From Siderastrea siderea (Eukaryota; Cnidaria; Anthozoa; Scleractinia; Rhizangiidae), in contig OZ034975.1 of assembly GCA_964030785.1 (NCBI GenBank), positions 2,178,701 to 2,242,700 on the forward strand: a stretch of DNA of 64,000 bases. Direction: 5' to 3'. The notes beneath the pieces are model-generated. The model did not search any database, had not been told where the DNA came from, and saw nothing but the letters and a program-made list of their open reading frames with translations. Both the position numbers and the translations under genes were made by a program. Below, in pieces: positions 1-14,395 of the stretch (within the stretch, counting starts at the first letter, position 1; each line of letters starts with the position of its first letter).

Positions 1-3000
1 CGTTCTCTCCGTAGTAATCTAACCACTCCTGTAGCTTATTTATCTGTCCTTGAACAGAACTCTTAGCCGTTCCTCCTTCAGCTGTGTATTGTTCCACGCT
101 GTGCTCATAATCCCACACGTCACTGACATCTTCTTCAAACAGCGGGCTATAAAAAAAGCATCTTAATCTTAAGCCATTTACACAAACTCAGCTGAAAAAA
201 GTTTTGTTTACACACTTAAAACAGTAAAATAAACAGCACCACTTGAAAGTGCTTATGTATGTTGTTCTTTTCCTGTGCTTTTCTTTCGTGAGCAGCATCA
301 AGTCGTGATAGACTCTGGCGACAGCACTGTATTCGTGTGCTGAGCTGGTTTGCGTCCGAGCGGATCTGAGCTATGTTGTTGTTTTTTTAAATCACTAATC
401 ATTTTTTTCTCAACTATTGTGAGCCTTCTGTGGTGACACTAAAGAAAAGTATGGCATTCAGTTTAAGAGAAGGTTAAGGTTTAAGGTTCAGGTCAAGACA
501 ATCTACTTGAAGCGTCTGTGAGACACACCTGACTTCTTTTAAGTCCTCAACAGTGAGCTGGTTTAACGGACAGCCTTTATTTTCCGCAGCTTGAACAGCA
601 GCTCCTGAAAGGCCGTGGGCTTCGCGGAACGGAACCTGAAAATGCAGTATTAGTTTTTAAAACGTTTTTAGGGCTGATTTACGTCAATTATGCCGTACAA
701 CCTTTGCTTACAACTGCCACGGCTGCTGTTTACAGGGTCATGAAAGGGGAATGGGACTCTATCACGAGCTTATGTCACGTGAGCTTACACGAAAGTTGTT
801 GTTCGAGTTGGTTTATTGCAGGTCTTTCGTTCGAAAAGGACCTTACACACCAAAGGTGAATCCAGAACTTAGCGTACTTTAATAAAATTGTTTTCCACAT
901 CGGACTCCCACACAGCAAATACGTAAACCAATTAACAGAGTATGTAAATTCTCTATGGTTGTTTACTGTTTTTGTTGTTGTTGTTGTTGGATGGGTTCGT
1001 GCTAGGGGGGGGAGTGGGGAGGTGAGGGGGGTAGCGAGTAAGGGAGACCCGGAAAATGTTACCTTTGTATTTTGGGAAAATAAGGGGGCGGGAGGAACAC
1101 ACCACTCCCCGAGTTAGCACTTCTTACATGATTAGTTCACTTTATAGGTTATACTTTTTTTGTTCATTACCTCCTTCTGTTTTTGTTGAGAGGGTCTTCA
1201 AGATAAACATTGTCTACAATTCCGGTCATTTAACTATTATGATAAATTTGGTGGCCGTGAGGTCTTCAAACAGTTTTCATTCATTTCACATTTCACAAGA
1301 GGGCTTCCCAAGGGAAGCAGCAAGACTAATTTTCACTGGCTTAAATCTCACGTATTTTTGTGTATCACGGTATGCCTTCCCGAGGGAGGTGCCATCACAA
1401 GTACCTACCCCTTTCCTCGCCAGATAATAAGCAAGATCAGTAGCAAGCATGTCAGGACTCAGGGCAGCTAACATGTTATCTCTGTGCACCTAATCAAAGA
1501 AATAAAGAGTTACAGAGGGTGTGATCATCTGGGACCTTACTACCCAGGGCACTCGCTCAAGATAGTATATGGGTGTCAGACGACTACAAGATCACAACAA
1601 ACATGACCTTCTGCAAGATAAACTGACCTAGCGTGACAGAACTTCTATCACGCTAGATCATGCTGTTTTAGGCTATTTTTCACGTGAGACTATAGTTTTT
1701 ATGACAAAAAACAGTGAGATTGTTAATGACAAAAACAGTGACAGTAGTCTAACGTGACAGAGTAGCTAAAACAGCATGGTCTAGCGTGACAGAATTACCT
1801 AAAACAGCACGAGACAGCGTCACAAAACTAACGTGACTACCGTGACAAAGTTTGACAGAAACGCCAAAATAGAGTGACTTAGCGTGACAGAATCACTTCG
1901 AACTACCAAAATATAGCGTGACCTAGCGTGACAGTAAACTCTTGAGAGGTCTTACCTGTAGCGTGATTAATGTTCCAGTAGCCACCTGCAGTAAACCCCG
2001 CAGCGTGTCACACACGTCAAACAGGGGCTCCTTGTCTTCCTGAAAAGCAGAAAAATTTTTCCAGGGTTGTGTTTCTTTGGTGCAATCTACGTCATGGAAA
2101 ACGAAAATTCGATTTCCCATGCATTCTTTAGATAACTAAACTTACACTGCCATGGGAACGATCATCGTTCCAAGTGGATTGTTCGAATTGGAGTATGTAG
2201 TTGGTTTCAAGTGGTGTGTTTCAATTCCTTCTTTTTACGGAAAATTGTTGACAAACAGCCTTACCTGCAAGTCTTTGTTGTAAGTACTAGGAATTCCCTG
2301 TTTAACGAAAAAACAACAAAAACATAAATTCAAAAAGATTAAATTAACTCTGACGAATCTTCACAGCTTAGAGCACAGGCCTATGCCATGTGTTTTCCCC
2401 GAGTTCTGATGGTTTCACTCTGTCGGTTATATCCTGGTTATACCACTCTACGCACAGGCCTACCATCCTCTGTTTGTAAGGTGGGCTGTGCATTTATAAT
2501 GGCCGTATCGGTTTATCAAACTAGCAAAAAACTAAAGCAAAAAACTCGGGCAGCAATTTTATGGGTTCTCATTTCATTTTCGTCAGTTTTAAAAAGCCCG
2601 AGTTTTTTGCTTTAGTTTTTTGCTAGTTTGATAAACCGATACAGCCATTATAAATGCACAGCCCACCTTACAAACAGATGATGGTAGGCCTGTGCTTAGA
2701 GTGGTATAACCGACAGAGTGAAACCATCAGAACTCGGGGAAAACACATGTAACCTGAACCAAGCGTGGAAAATGCGTGAACAAAAGTCAGAATTTGTTTT
2801 GAGGTTTAATAGACGCGAGGTTAAGTTCAATTCTAACACGGGAAATTACCTTCGTCAATCACTTGAAAATCGCTCTTAACGCAACAAATATCAAACGAAG
2901 CGCTTCAACCATCAAGAGAGTAAGATAACAACTATTAAGTACGAGACGTCATCTCCTCAAATAAACCAATCACAAGCAAGAACGATGATTTGACACACAT

Positions 3001-6000
3001 CACTTTTCCCGCTCTTTCGTGCACCTTGCGATCAACAGTGTGCTGACTTGGACTTTGACCAGAGCAACATACAAACTAACAAACGTACAAAAAAATAAGG
3101 AAACAAACGAGACAATCTTTTGTAAGCCTAAATTCATCAAACTAAATACCTTTAAGGTCATCTGCATCCCTGCACACTGAAAACAATAAAATTAAATTAA
3201 AAAAAAAACAAGATACAGATATGTATTAAAGGTTGAAACTATGAAATTTATCAACACCAATGGTCAAGATGAACTTTTCAATTTGCACACGTAAACCTTA
3301 AAGGGGCTACGTCACGCTATTTTGGTATCTTTTTAAAAAGCTAAAAAGTGTCTGTATCAATTGAATTCCAAAAGTAATGGTCTAGCGTTGTTATTAGAGA
3401 CTATCTTATGGCACGAAAACTGTTTCCTGTTGTCTGTTTCTACGCACGGCAAGGATGGAAATGGATTGAAACTTGAAAAAAATTGGGCCAATTTTTTCAA
3501 GTTTTGATGCTATGTCTTCAAAAATCACCAAAAAATAATTATGGTTAGCTCTCCCTGGCAAAATTTATTTAATGCCCTCCTCGTAGTTTACAAAAGCATT
3601 TTGTGCATGAGTAAAGGTACTAAGTAATGATTTTAGCATGGAATGGACCTAAAATAGAAAACTCCTCGTGACGTAGCCCCTTTAACATATTCACTACAAA
3701 AGATAAATGTCAGGTGACAACTGGTGACGTAGTAAAACCGATATTGTGGAAGAACCAGCAATAATATAAGGAGAACTCCGCAAATGACATTAGAACACAT
3801 TACGAAGTTGGGATAAATTACAATGGCAAAGAAGAACTTAGGACTGAATTCTTTTAGCGCTAACTCAAGCATACAGAACCATCCTCAGGCAATACTATAA
3901 GTAAACAGTAAATTGCTACACTGAAACTTCAAAGCCACTGAAAAAAACATCGCGCAGAATGCCTATTGTTCTAGGGACATTTACTTACAGTCGAGTTATA
4001 ATCATAGGCCTGTAATATTGCCTGTTCTGCTTCAACTAAACGCATTTGATTGGTTAATGATTACGCGCGCTTTCTTCCACTGGGAATACCTTCTGCTCAT
4101 CAAAGTGCAGGAGGTGGTGCAAAGAGACAATACACATGCGAGGCATTGTTAAACCTTTTGTTTCGCGATATCGCACCTTCAATTGCTTATTTCGCGTAGC
4201 GTCCTTCAGATTTTTTTTTCTTGCTGAGAGAAAGGTTCCGTTTTCATTCTGTCTGCATTTTCGTTAAATATATCGCAAAGGAAAAAAACTGCCAGCACAA
4301 ACAAACACCAAAAACGCAACCCCACGCACAAGATTCAAAGTCTTATCTTTGTGCATAAGCTTCTAAACATAAATAAACTTGCGCGTGCCAGTGAATGGAG
4401 CCTAGCCGATTGTGTCGCCATGATAAAAACAAACGAATACTTCTGCTGGTATCGCTAATAGACTTTTAGTTTCACTTTTACAACAAGTAATTTTTTCGGA
4501 TAAGTAGACTGAACTTGGGTTTTCAAAGAGCTCTGAAAAGAGCTCCCGATCACTGAGATTTTCTGTTTTCTTCTTCATTACGCGATTTGGTCGGCACGTG
4601 GAATGAATCAGCTGGCGCACTGAGATCAGTTTAAAATTCGCGGCTATTCTGTGCCACTTTCCAATTGAGTGGTTTTCTTGAATGGGTATTGTTAATTTTG
4701 ACACCATTGTTATGCAGTCGTGGGCTTCAAACAATAGCTTGCTTACCCAGAACGCGCCATTTTTAAACACAACTTCAACTAACAGTTTTCAACCTAAAAA
4801 GAACAGTGGTTCCTCTTGTCCGATTTTCAAAATTAAAACGGATTCTGTTCATGAAAAGTTCCATCTTCCATTTGCCGCGCGTGAAAATTTGGAAGCCCGT
4901 AAAAAATTTTAGAAAATCGCTCTTGAAAACGGTCTCCATACAAAAAATGGCCGATTTTTCGTGATTTTCAAGTTTAAAAGAACAGTCCTTACACTTCTTC
5001 AATTTCCTTCGTTTTAGGCTGAAGTTGTAGGTACAACGTTATTCTTCAAAAAGCCGTGCGTGAAAGTTAAACTTCTCACTTCTGTAAATGAAAAATTATG
5101 TTTTTACTAGCCCTACTTGGTCGATTTGGGCCCTTTCTTCTCTTATTCTGGGCTTTTCAAAGCGCACTCGACTTCAAATTTGCCGCTTCACTGGTTATGA
5201 ATAATTAATGATGTCCAGCCATTCAGTGGCTTAGGTGGGACTCGAACCCACGACCTTCGGGTTACTAGACCACTGCTCTACAATCTGAGCTACAGAGCCA
5301 CGATGGGAACAGTGCATGGATGAATCCCATTTGATCTTACATGTACACAGGAAATGCGTGTCAGACCTGTGACAAACATGCGTAGCATGGTACATGTATT
5401 ACAAGCAAGAAACAAATAAAGCAGGATGACAGTGTTTCGATTCTATACCAGAATCATCCTCAGGCAATACTAAGTAACTAGTAAATTGCTACACTGGAAA
5501 TCCAAAGCCACTGAAAAAGTGGCTTTTCAGTGGCTTTGGATTTTCAGTGTAGCAATTAAACTATTAACTTAGTATCAAGCATACAAACCCGACAATAATG
5601 GTTTGATTTTGAGGAACCGTGCTCGGCAACTGACAGGAGTGCATTACGAAGTAAGGACGAATAGAGATAGCGAAGACAAAGATGGATTACAATACGACCT
5701 TGGGACAGAGGGAGTGAGGATGAATAAACGGAAAGCGAAGAAGAAGATGAATTGCAATATGAACTTGGGACTTGATCATATAAACACGACAATAATGATT
5801 AGATTTGTAGAACAGTAATCGACAAATGATACTATTACAAGTCATTAGAAAGTGGGATAACCATCGCTGCGATTACAACATAGCTAACTTGAAAACACGA
5901 TTTTGCCTGCGGGGACCATATTGTACTTAATGCAGAACTCTTGCTGCAAGGTATTTCTGTCAGTGAAACAGTTAGATTTTTTTTTTCCAAACTTACTCGA

Positions 6001-9000
6001 CCAAATATCCTGCCCGCCTTTCCTCTTATCAGCTCCAAACTGTCTGCATTCTTTTTCTGTGGCATAAGGCTGCTACCGGTACTGAGAAATAAACACAAGT
6101 TTTCACATTACTCATACTGCCTTGTGTACGATATCCTGCTTTTAAGGAGGTTGGCTTTTAAACCCAACCTCACGGGCTTTGTCTTCTTAATTCAAGTCCA
6201 CTGAAGTAAAGAGCGGTGGGGAGCGAGAGAGCTAAAGATCTGAGCAGTTTCTCGGATAGAAAGGATGATATCGCCCAGTAACACGGGGGACATTTCACAT
6301 GCAGTTTATTGTCGCGCAACAACGTTGACTTTACTTGCTGCATGTACCGGCAGTACTACCTCTGTGTTCAACAAACATTCATTGTTGCAATAAGAAGAAG
6401 CGACCTCTACTTTCTGCAACATGAAAATTTATTTATTTAAGCAATTTAAGTCAGAGAAGAAATTTTCCAATATTGTGAAATATTTTGTAACGACAAAGAG
6501 AAAGGAGCTGCTAAACAGAGCGTATGAACAGACTCTTCGCTAAAGCAAAAGAGATATCTGCTTAGTAAATGATCACCAACCTGTAAGCATCTGATAACGA
6601 AATAAATCCAAACTCCTTAGTAGAATAGAGAATCATATCTTCTGCCCATCGACTGCAAAGAATAAAACCAAACACAGAAAGCATTCAAAGGTGTTTTCAA
6701 GGGGTTAATAGAAGCTTTCGCGATTATCATTACTGAAAGAAGGCAAGACCACTTATTATTCTTGTGCTTTAAGTGTCAAGGTTTGTGGATGTTTTTACGT
6801 ATTTGACAGAAACAAGCTTAAGCGGGAAAGCTGTGATCGGCACCCAAATTCTCCTTGCAATACATCGTCATGCAGACAAATGAACTGAATTTAAGAAAAC
6901 CTTTATCAAAACCTAGAACCATCTTGTACTCAGGCTTGTCCCTAATAGCCGGCGCCGGCAGAATTAACCGGCTACTTGGGTCGTTTGTGCCGGCTACTTT
7001 TGTGATATGTATATATTTTTAAAGACAAATAACTAGTTCATTACGTTGAGTTCTGGGAATTACATGTAGAAAACCACTGAAAACATGAGTTTTTACAAAT
7101 AAAATTGAAAAGGTACGATTACTTTTGGAACTGACATTATTGGAAATTTGTGCTCAGAATCAAGGAAATTTCGTTTCTGGGGACTTAAAATGTAAAAATT
7201 TCCTGGAGGAGCATGCCCCCAGGCCCCCCCAGAAGGGATCGCCTTCGGCGCTCGATAATCACTACCCGGCTATTTGGAAATTTTTGCCAGCTACCTGAAA
7301 AGTTGTGGACAACCCTGTTGTACTGCATTATGAACAGCACCACAGGAAAGCACTGCTCAGTAGCTTTCACTTGAATGATCATACTTAAGAATTTCGTCCA
7401 CAAACTCAAGACTTGGAATCATCTTGTGCAGCATAACAAACAGCACCACAGAAAAGTACCGCTCACTTGCTCTCATTTCAGAGGTCAAAACGTTAGGATT
7501 TAATAAACAAACCCATACGTCGTAACCACCTCATACAACACAAAGAACAGCACCACAAGATAGTACTGCCCCATAGCTTTCGTTGCAATGGTCACACTTT
7601 GGGATTTCATCCACAGACTCAAAAGTTGAACCACCTTGTACAGCATAATAAACAGCACCACAGGAAAGAACTGCTCAGTAGCTTTCATTTGAATGGTCAC
7701 ACTTTAGGATTTCATTCACAGACTCAAAAGCTAGAACCACCTTGTACAGCATAATGAACTGCACCACAGGAAAGTATTGCTTAGTAGCTTTCATTTGTAT
7801 GCAAAGTTGACTTCATTGACTCTAAGAGCGACAGGGTTGAACTGACCTTAGATGAGTCGATAAAAGTGAAGCCCAAAAGAGAAACTCTACGATGTAATCT
7901 CTATCTCCGACTGCATCCATACTGTTCCCTGTTATGGCTGAGAAGTGTAACTCTGCAGAAAGAATTCAAATCCGCTCAATGTTTCACTGAAATCAACGGT
8001 AGTTTAAACTTCCGCTTTCTTTTGTCCTGTTCACTGTTATATGCTGTCATCGACTCTCATCTCACCAGAAATTGAATTCCTGTCAACTCTCATGCCTGTT
8101 TGGCTTTACGGGCAGGCGCACTTGGCATCCATATAACAGTTTCAAAGTATCAATGCTCCTAAGACCGACACCCGTTGTAACCGATTGGTATGGGTGGGTG
8201 GCCTGTTCATATTATCCCCCCTTTCACGTTGTTTATCACGCACTTGCACACGCACCTCACGCGCGCACACGCACCTTTAGTTTACCACTGAAAGCCAATC
8301 TCAGTGAAGGCGTCAAATTAAATACCCACCTTTGGCAAGAAACTGTCGGTCAATATCGAAAGGATTCCCAGCAATAGCACCACTGAAAAAGTATTTGAAG
8401 TTAGTTAAATGATGTAGTTATTTGATAAACCGCTGCATGAACGACCAGGATAACTTACATACATAAGCGGTCCGCACGCATGTGGACATGAAATGAGCGT
8501 AAACTTAATATGTGGCTTTAAATAAGATGTAATAATATTCATATTATGGATGCAACTGACGTGTGGTTGGTCTTGTGTGACTTGTCAATGTGCTGTTTTG
8601 CGTGACTAGTTAAGTTCTTCCCTTTTTAAGTAAATACGTGTGGCGTCAAGTTACGTCCCTATTTTGGCCTTCAATAATATAAATGATGTCTTGCATTAAC
8701 ACTGGCGTTTATTTTTAGTGTGGTTTCTTAACTTTCATTACATTTTTGCACATTTGTAGTACGTATTTTGTGAGAAAATGTGACCAGAAACGCCTTCTAT
8801 TTGTCGCCTTGGAAAATCCGTTCCGCGTGACAAATCTGATCGTTTAAAATATCACGAAACGTAAAAGTTTTGGCTTGACTTGAACAATACTACACGTCTT
8901 GTTACTACTGACGTCATGCATGACGAATGTGGCAAACCCGTATCCAGACAAATAAATAAATGAATATTTATATAACTAGAGGAACTAACTGCAACCCGCG

Positions 9001-12000
9001 TGCTGAAAAAGGAATGAGCACGCTCATTCCAAAAATTGCAAGTATTAAAGTAAAATCAAGTAATTAAAAAATCATCTCTTTTCAAGAGGATTGATGCAAT
9101 TAAGATACTCCCTTTACAGCTGATTTCACTGAAACGTGCAGAGCTTGGTTTTCGAACATGATTTCCTGGGTCACCTGCGTCACTAACTGAATAAAACACC
9201 TTTCTCAGATATTCACCAGGCTTAAAATTCACCATCACATTTTTATCATTGCGAATATGCCACCTATCGACATTTCAGTCCTAGCAGTGTGCAGGAAGTT
9301 TGTCACATGAACCTAGTTTAATAGTCTTTGCTCCCACGAGTCTCCTAGAGCTCAGTGGTAGAGCATCTGGACTAGTAACCAGAAGGTCATAGGTTCGACT
9401 CCTGTTGGGAGAACTTGGATTTTTTTTCCGAGTCGCCTGTGTCACTAACTGAATAAAACATCTTTCTCATGATTTCCTAGTATTATTCGCACATCGTCAT
9501 GGCAAATTTTCTTCACCATTCAATTGGATCACGGTCGAATAACGATGGGTGAATCACAGCCAGGGAATAATGTTCAAAACATCCGGGCCTGCACTTCGTA
9601 ACAGTGAAATCAGCTGTAACAAAGAGTGAACTGGAAAATGTGGGTAGATTAAAACAGTTTGCAAATGCACAAGGGTGATTGAGAGGGCATCAGCGACAGT
9701 TGAAACTTTCACCGATTTAGAAGAAAATGTGAATAAAATTCATACAGTTTAGGAGCGTCGATTTCAATGAAAATTGATCGCATTCAGCAGATTCAATCTG
9801 TTTTCAAGGGCACAAAGGTGAATGAGGCTGCATGAGAGTTTCAGCGAGAGTATAAACTCTCACAAACTCCCGTTCTCACTCGGCCCAGTCTTTACCTTCC
9901 AAGAGGATTCACATCGACTCTTTTTGAGAGTTCATCCAGTCTTTCAGCATCTCTTTTCAATGCCCAGGAATAACTACATTAAAAACAAAGCCGAGCACAT
10001 TGTCATTAGGGCAGTTTTCTTAAAAGTGTCAAAAACCATTCGTGGTTACTTTGGTTTTACTTTACAACGCTCTGTTAGCGACTTTACCGACCAATTAGAA
10101 GAAAACCCAAAACAAGTCCTGTTTTGTTGCACGCGTTTTCCCGTGTTACCGGATGATATGCAATTTCCTTTGAGTCCGCATTAGTTCATTGTCTGAAGGT
10201 AAAAGTACCCTTCAGGCAAAAATGCTAATAAGAATAATAATGATGACAATGATGATGATGATGACGATACGGTTCAATGCATGCAAAAACTGGGCACGTT
10301 TGCAGCGTCTAGCAATTTTTTGGCACGATCACAACACTGTTAAGTGCTACCCTTGTTAAAATACGTTTCAAAATTGATTGATCGATTGTTCGACTGTACC
10401 AAGCCCTTTAATAGTTAGCGCCCAATACGTGAAAGAGGGTGGATTAAACAATAAAAATTAGGGCTTGCGCCAAAGCGAGATATATGCATATGTTACAAAT
10501 GAAACAACCCTCGGAATCAATCAGAATCGAGAATTTTGTTATTGACATGATTAAGTAAAAGGCTTTGCCGTGGCAAGAGTTTGTTTACTTGTACCTCAAA
10601 AGCCAGTGACTCCATCTGATTGGCTGAGCACGCTGGAAGTACGAAAAATAAAAAAAGTTTACAGTAAATGTGGGAAGTCAAAACAAATCTATGCAAAACA
10701 AATCTATGAAAGGAATTTCTAATAAGAGTTGTGTTAGTCTTGATACCTGCATATGTGTGTATCCTGGCATCATCACATCAATTTCTCTACAAAACACAAA
10801 GCAGGAAGTTTTCAAGAGCGGAAATTAACTATATCCATGTACAGTGGGTATCTTCAGCCCTCTTAAAATGATTTGATACAGCAAGGAAAAGTTGCACATG
10901 TGTCACAAGGACCAATGCGACTAGCCTGTTCCAGGCTCTCAGATACAGCTGGTAGGGACGGCAGGAAAATTAGAAAGGGGACACGAAAATAAGTTGCGAG
11001 GGATCTAGAGAAAAGGGGGCGGTGGCACCTTGTCTCTGCCCAGCCCCTTCGCTTTTTTCTCGCTCTTTTTCTCAAATTCACGCTTTCCCCATGGCCACTA
11101 TCTCGGAGCCTGGAACAGGCTACAATGTGACCGATACTTAAGCTGGTTTAATTTTTGTAACATAAAGCATAAACTGAAGTAGTAATATGGATGGGGTCCT
11201 AGTCCATTATGTTACCAGTACTCATTTTGTATACACCTTGGTAAATAGAGACAAATTAGGTGGCAAGAAGCTTCTTGTTGAAGGAAACAACATGATACAG
11301 TGAAGAGACAAACCTGCCCATAAACCATCCATCTTTTGATCCTCTGATGTGATTGAAAGAGAGATGCACTAAACCAGCACACCATGATATTACTATGCTA
11401 GCAAATGTTTCGCTCTGGATCTGAATTATTTCAAACTTACACTTTAGCTCTTGTGATGAAGGCTTTAATCAACTCAAGCAGCAGTGAATGAAGAATTTTG
11501 ATTTCATTCTTCAGCCACAACCTACAGGGAAAAAACAATCACCTATCATGAGCATACCTTGTACATCATATGTAGCACAAAGACTAGACTGCGAACTGTT
11601 GTCCTATTTTTCTCAGATCCTATGCGCGAGTGGAAATAAATCATCATCATCATCACCATCATCATTCGGCTGCATAGCAGTTGACCATAAGTGAATAAAT
11701 TATGAGAAATAGGGGTAAAAACGAGAGGGGAATGGGGGAGAGGGAGACGCTTCTCGCAGCTTTGCCGCTCGCGCGCCTCACTCACCAATTCACCAACTTC
11801 TGGCTAAAATGAGGAGAAGAAAGAGACTGCTCGCAGACTACACAAAGACAGTCAAATGTTAGCAGGCAGATGAAGTTTAAATTCCTGCTTCACTCTTGCA
11901 GACCTGGGAGACTAGAGGCTCCAATACCAAAATCCCATAATTCTTCTCACTGGTATAGTAGCAGTAGGGAGAAGTTCATCAAGACTCCAGACAACTGATT

Positions 12001-14356
12001 TTTGTGCTTTCCCAGTTTCTGTAGCATGAAGTGAGCAGCCTTAAGGGTATTACCAACCTCCCCAGTCTCTCACTCAATCCCTCCCTCCTTTCCCAAAGTC
12101 AATCCCTCCCTCAGTTCCAAAGTCTATCCCTCCCTCCAATCCCAAAGTCAATCCATCTCCCCAATTCCAACGTCAATCCATCTGACCAATCATAAAGTCA
12201 ATCCCTCCCTCAATTCCAAAGTCAACCCTTCTTCCCAATCCCAAAGTCAATCCCTCTTTCAATTCCAAAGTCAATCCTTCTCCCCAGTCCCAAAGTCAAT
12301 CCCCCCTCAATTCCAAAGTCTATCCCTCACCAAATCCCAAAGTCAATCCCTCCTTCAATTCCAAAGTCAACCCTTCTTCCCAATCCCAAAGTCAATCCCT
12401 CTTTCAATTCCAAAGTCAATCCTTCCCCCAATCCCAAAGTCAATCCCTCCCTCAATTCCAATTAAAGTCAACCCTTCTTCCCAATCCCAAAGTCAATCCC
12501 TCTTTCAATTCCAAAGTCAATCCTTCCCCCAATCGCAAAGTCAATCCCTCTCTCCAATTCCAACATCAATCCATCTGACCAATCCCAAAGTCAATCCCTC
12601 CTTCAATTCCAAAGTCAATCCTTCTCCCCAATCCCAAAGTCAACCCCCCTCAATTCCACCGTCTATCCCTCCCTCCAATCCCAAAGTCAATACCTCCCCC
12701 AATCCCAAAGTCAATCCCTCTCTCCAATCCCAAAGTCAATCCATCTCCCCAATTCCAATGTCAATCCATCTGACCAATCCCAAAGTAAATCCCTCCCTCA
12801 ATTCCACAGTCAATCCCTCACCCAATCCCAAAGCTCCACATCCACTAACTATATTCAACTTACCTTGCATCCACTTGAGCCTAAGAAAAGAAAGAGTCAA
12901 GGATTATGCTGTGCAATATTAATTATGTATGTTATTTTTTTCGCTATTTTTGTATGGGATAGAGATATCAGGACCTCTGCCCTTCACGGCAATTACCTAC
13001 ATTTATTTTTTGTAATTTATTACATTGTACTAACTGCTTTGCTAAGCAGGCCTTCCATTATTTAGCCATATAGATACATGTCAATAAAGACCACCATTTA
13101 TCCATGGATTGTTAAAGGGAAGCAAAAAATAATAATAATAATAACAATCTAACTTCCTTGGTAGAAATTGTGCACAGGATCTTTAAATAGGATCCTAATA
13201 GGATCTTGTATGATCCTAACCTAGGATCCTTATATAACATCCTACTTAAAATCCTGTAGGATCCAATCTTGTCGAGGACCTTGTTTTTATGGATCCTACG
13301 GATCCTGTTTAACACTCTGTAGGATCCTGCAGGATCCTAATCAGGATCCTGTAACAGGATTCTGTAGGATCTCATCCTGGAAAATCCTGTAGGATCCTGT
13401 ATACTTAGACCTTTTCTACCCTGGTTGGAATAGTTAAGACCCACTCAAGAATATTACTGATAACAAAGGATTTAATTAGACGTGTATTTCTCTTCGGTTA
13501 TTTGTAAATTGAACTGACCGCAGTCAATAACTTGTGGCCTTTATTCATTCCATTGGAATCAACTTCCCTCAAAAGTATACATTTTAATTAGTCTTATTAT
13601 TAATCATTTGTCTTTGATCAAAGAACAAAGGCTAAACTCGCAAATTACCTGATCATTTCTACTCCTGCCAGTATGAACCTTACCAGCAACACTTCCAATG
13701 ATTTCCTGCAAACATGAACCATTTTCCATTTAATAGTCAGGACAATTATTTGTCAATTATCACTTACATTGATTTAAAACTTATCACTCCAAGCAAACTG
13801 ACTGACATTGAACAGCATCGCAAGAAAGTACTTTCCAGCTGAATGGTCACACTTTAGCATTTCAAACACAGACTCAAAAGTTAGAACCACCTTGTACAGC
13901 ATAATAAACAGCACCACAGGAAAGTACTGCTCAGTAGCTTTCATTTGAATGGTCACACTTTAGCATTTCAAACACAGACTCAAAAGTTAGAACCACCTTG
14001 TACAACATAATAAACAGGACCACAGGAAAGTACTGATCAGTAGCTTTCATTTGAATGGTCACACTTTAGCATTTCAAACACAGACTCAAAAGTTAGAACC
14101 ACCTTGTACAGCATAATAAACAGCACCACAGGAGAGTACTGCTCAGTAGCTTTCATTTGAATGGTCACACTTTAGGATTTCAAACACAGACTCAAAAGTT
14201 AGAACCACCTTGTACAGCATAATAAACAGCACCACAGGAAAGTACTGCTCAATAGCTTTCATTGGATTGGTCACACTTTAGGATGTCATCCACAGACTCA
14301 CAAGTTAGATAGACAGATAGATAGATAGATACATGTAGATAGATAGATAGACAGAA

Positions 14357-14395
<39 letters not shown>

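Noticed and set aside
4682..5002. Overlapping frames on both strands near 4.8 kb
   Set aside because: Inside an ASL intron, no similarity, and repetitive AAAATTTTC-type sequence.
9341..9412. Functional tRNA-Thr(AGT)
   Set aside because: The anticodon loop would be 8 nt and it lies inside an inverted-repeat element; called pseudogene instead.
13774..14309. Regular array that might be taken for CRISPR, or a coding repeat ([11 protein letters not shown])
   Set aside because: Head-to-tail 106-bp satellite without spacers; the monomer is not a multiple of three, and the genome is eukaryotic.
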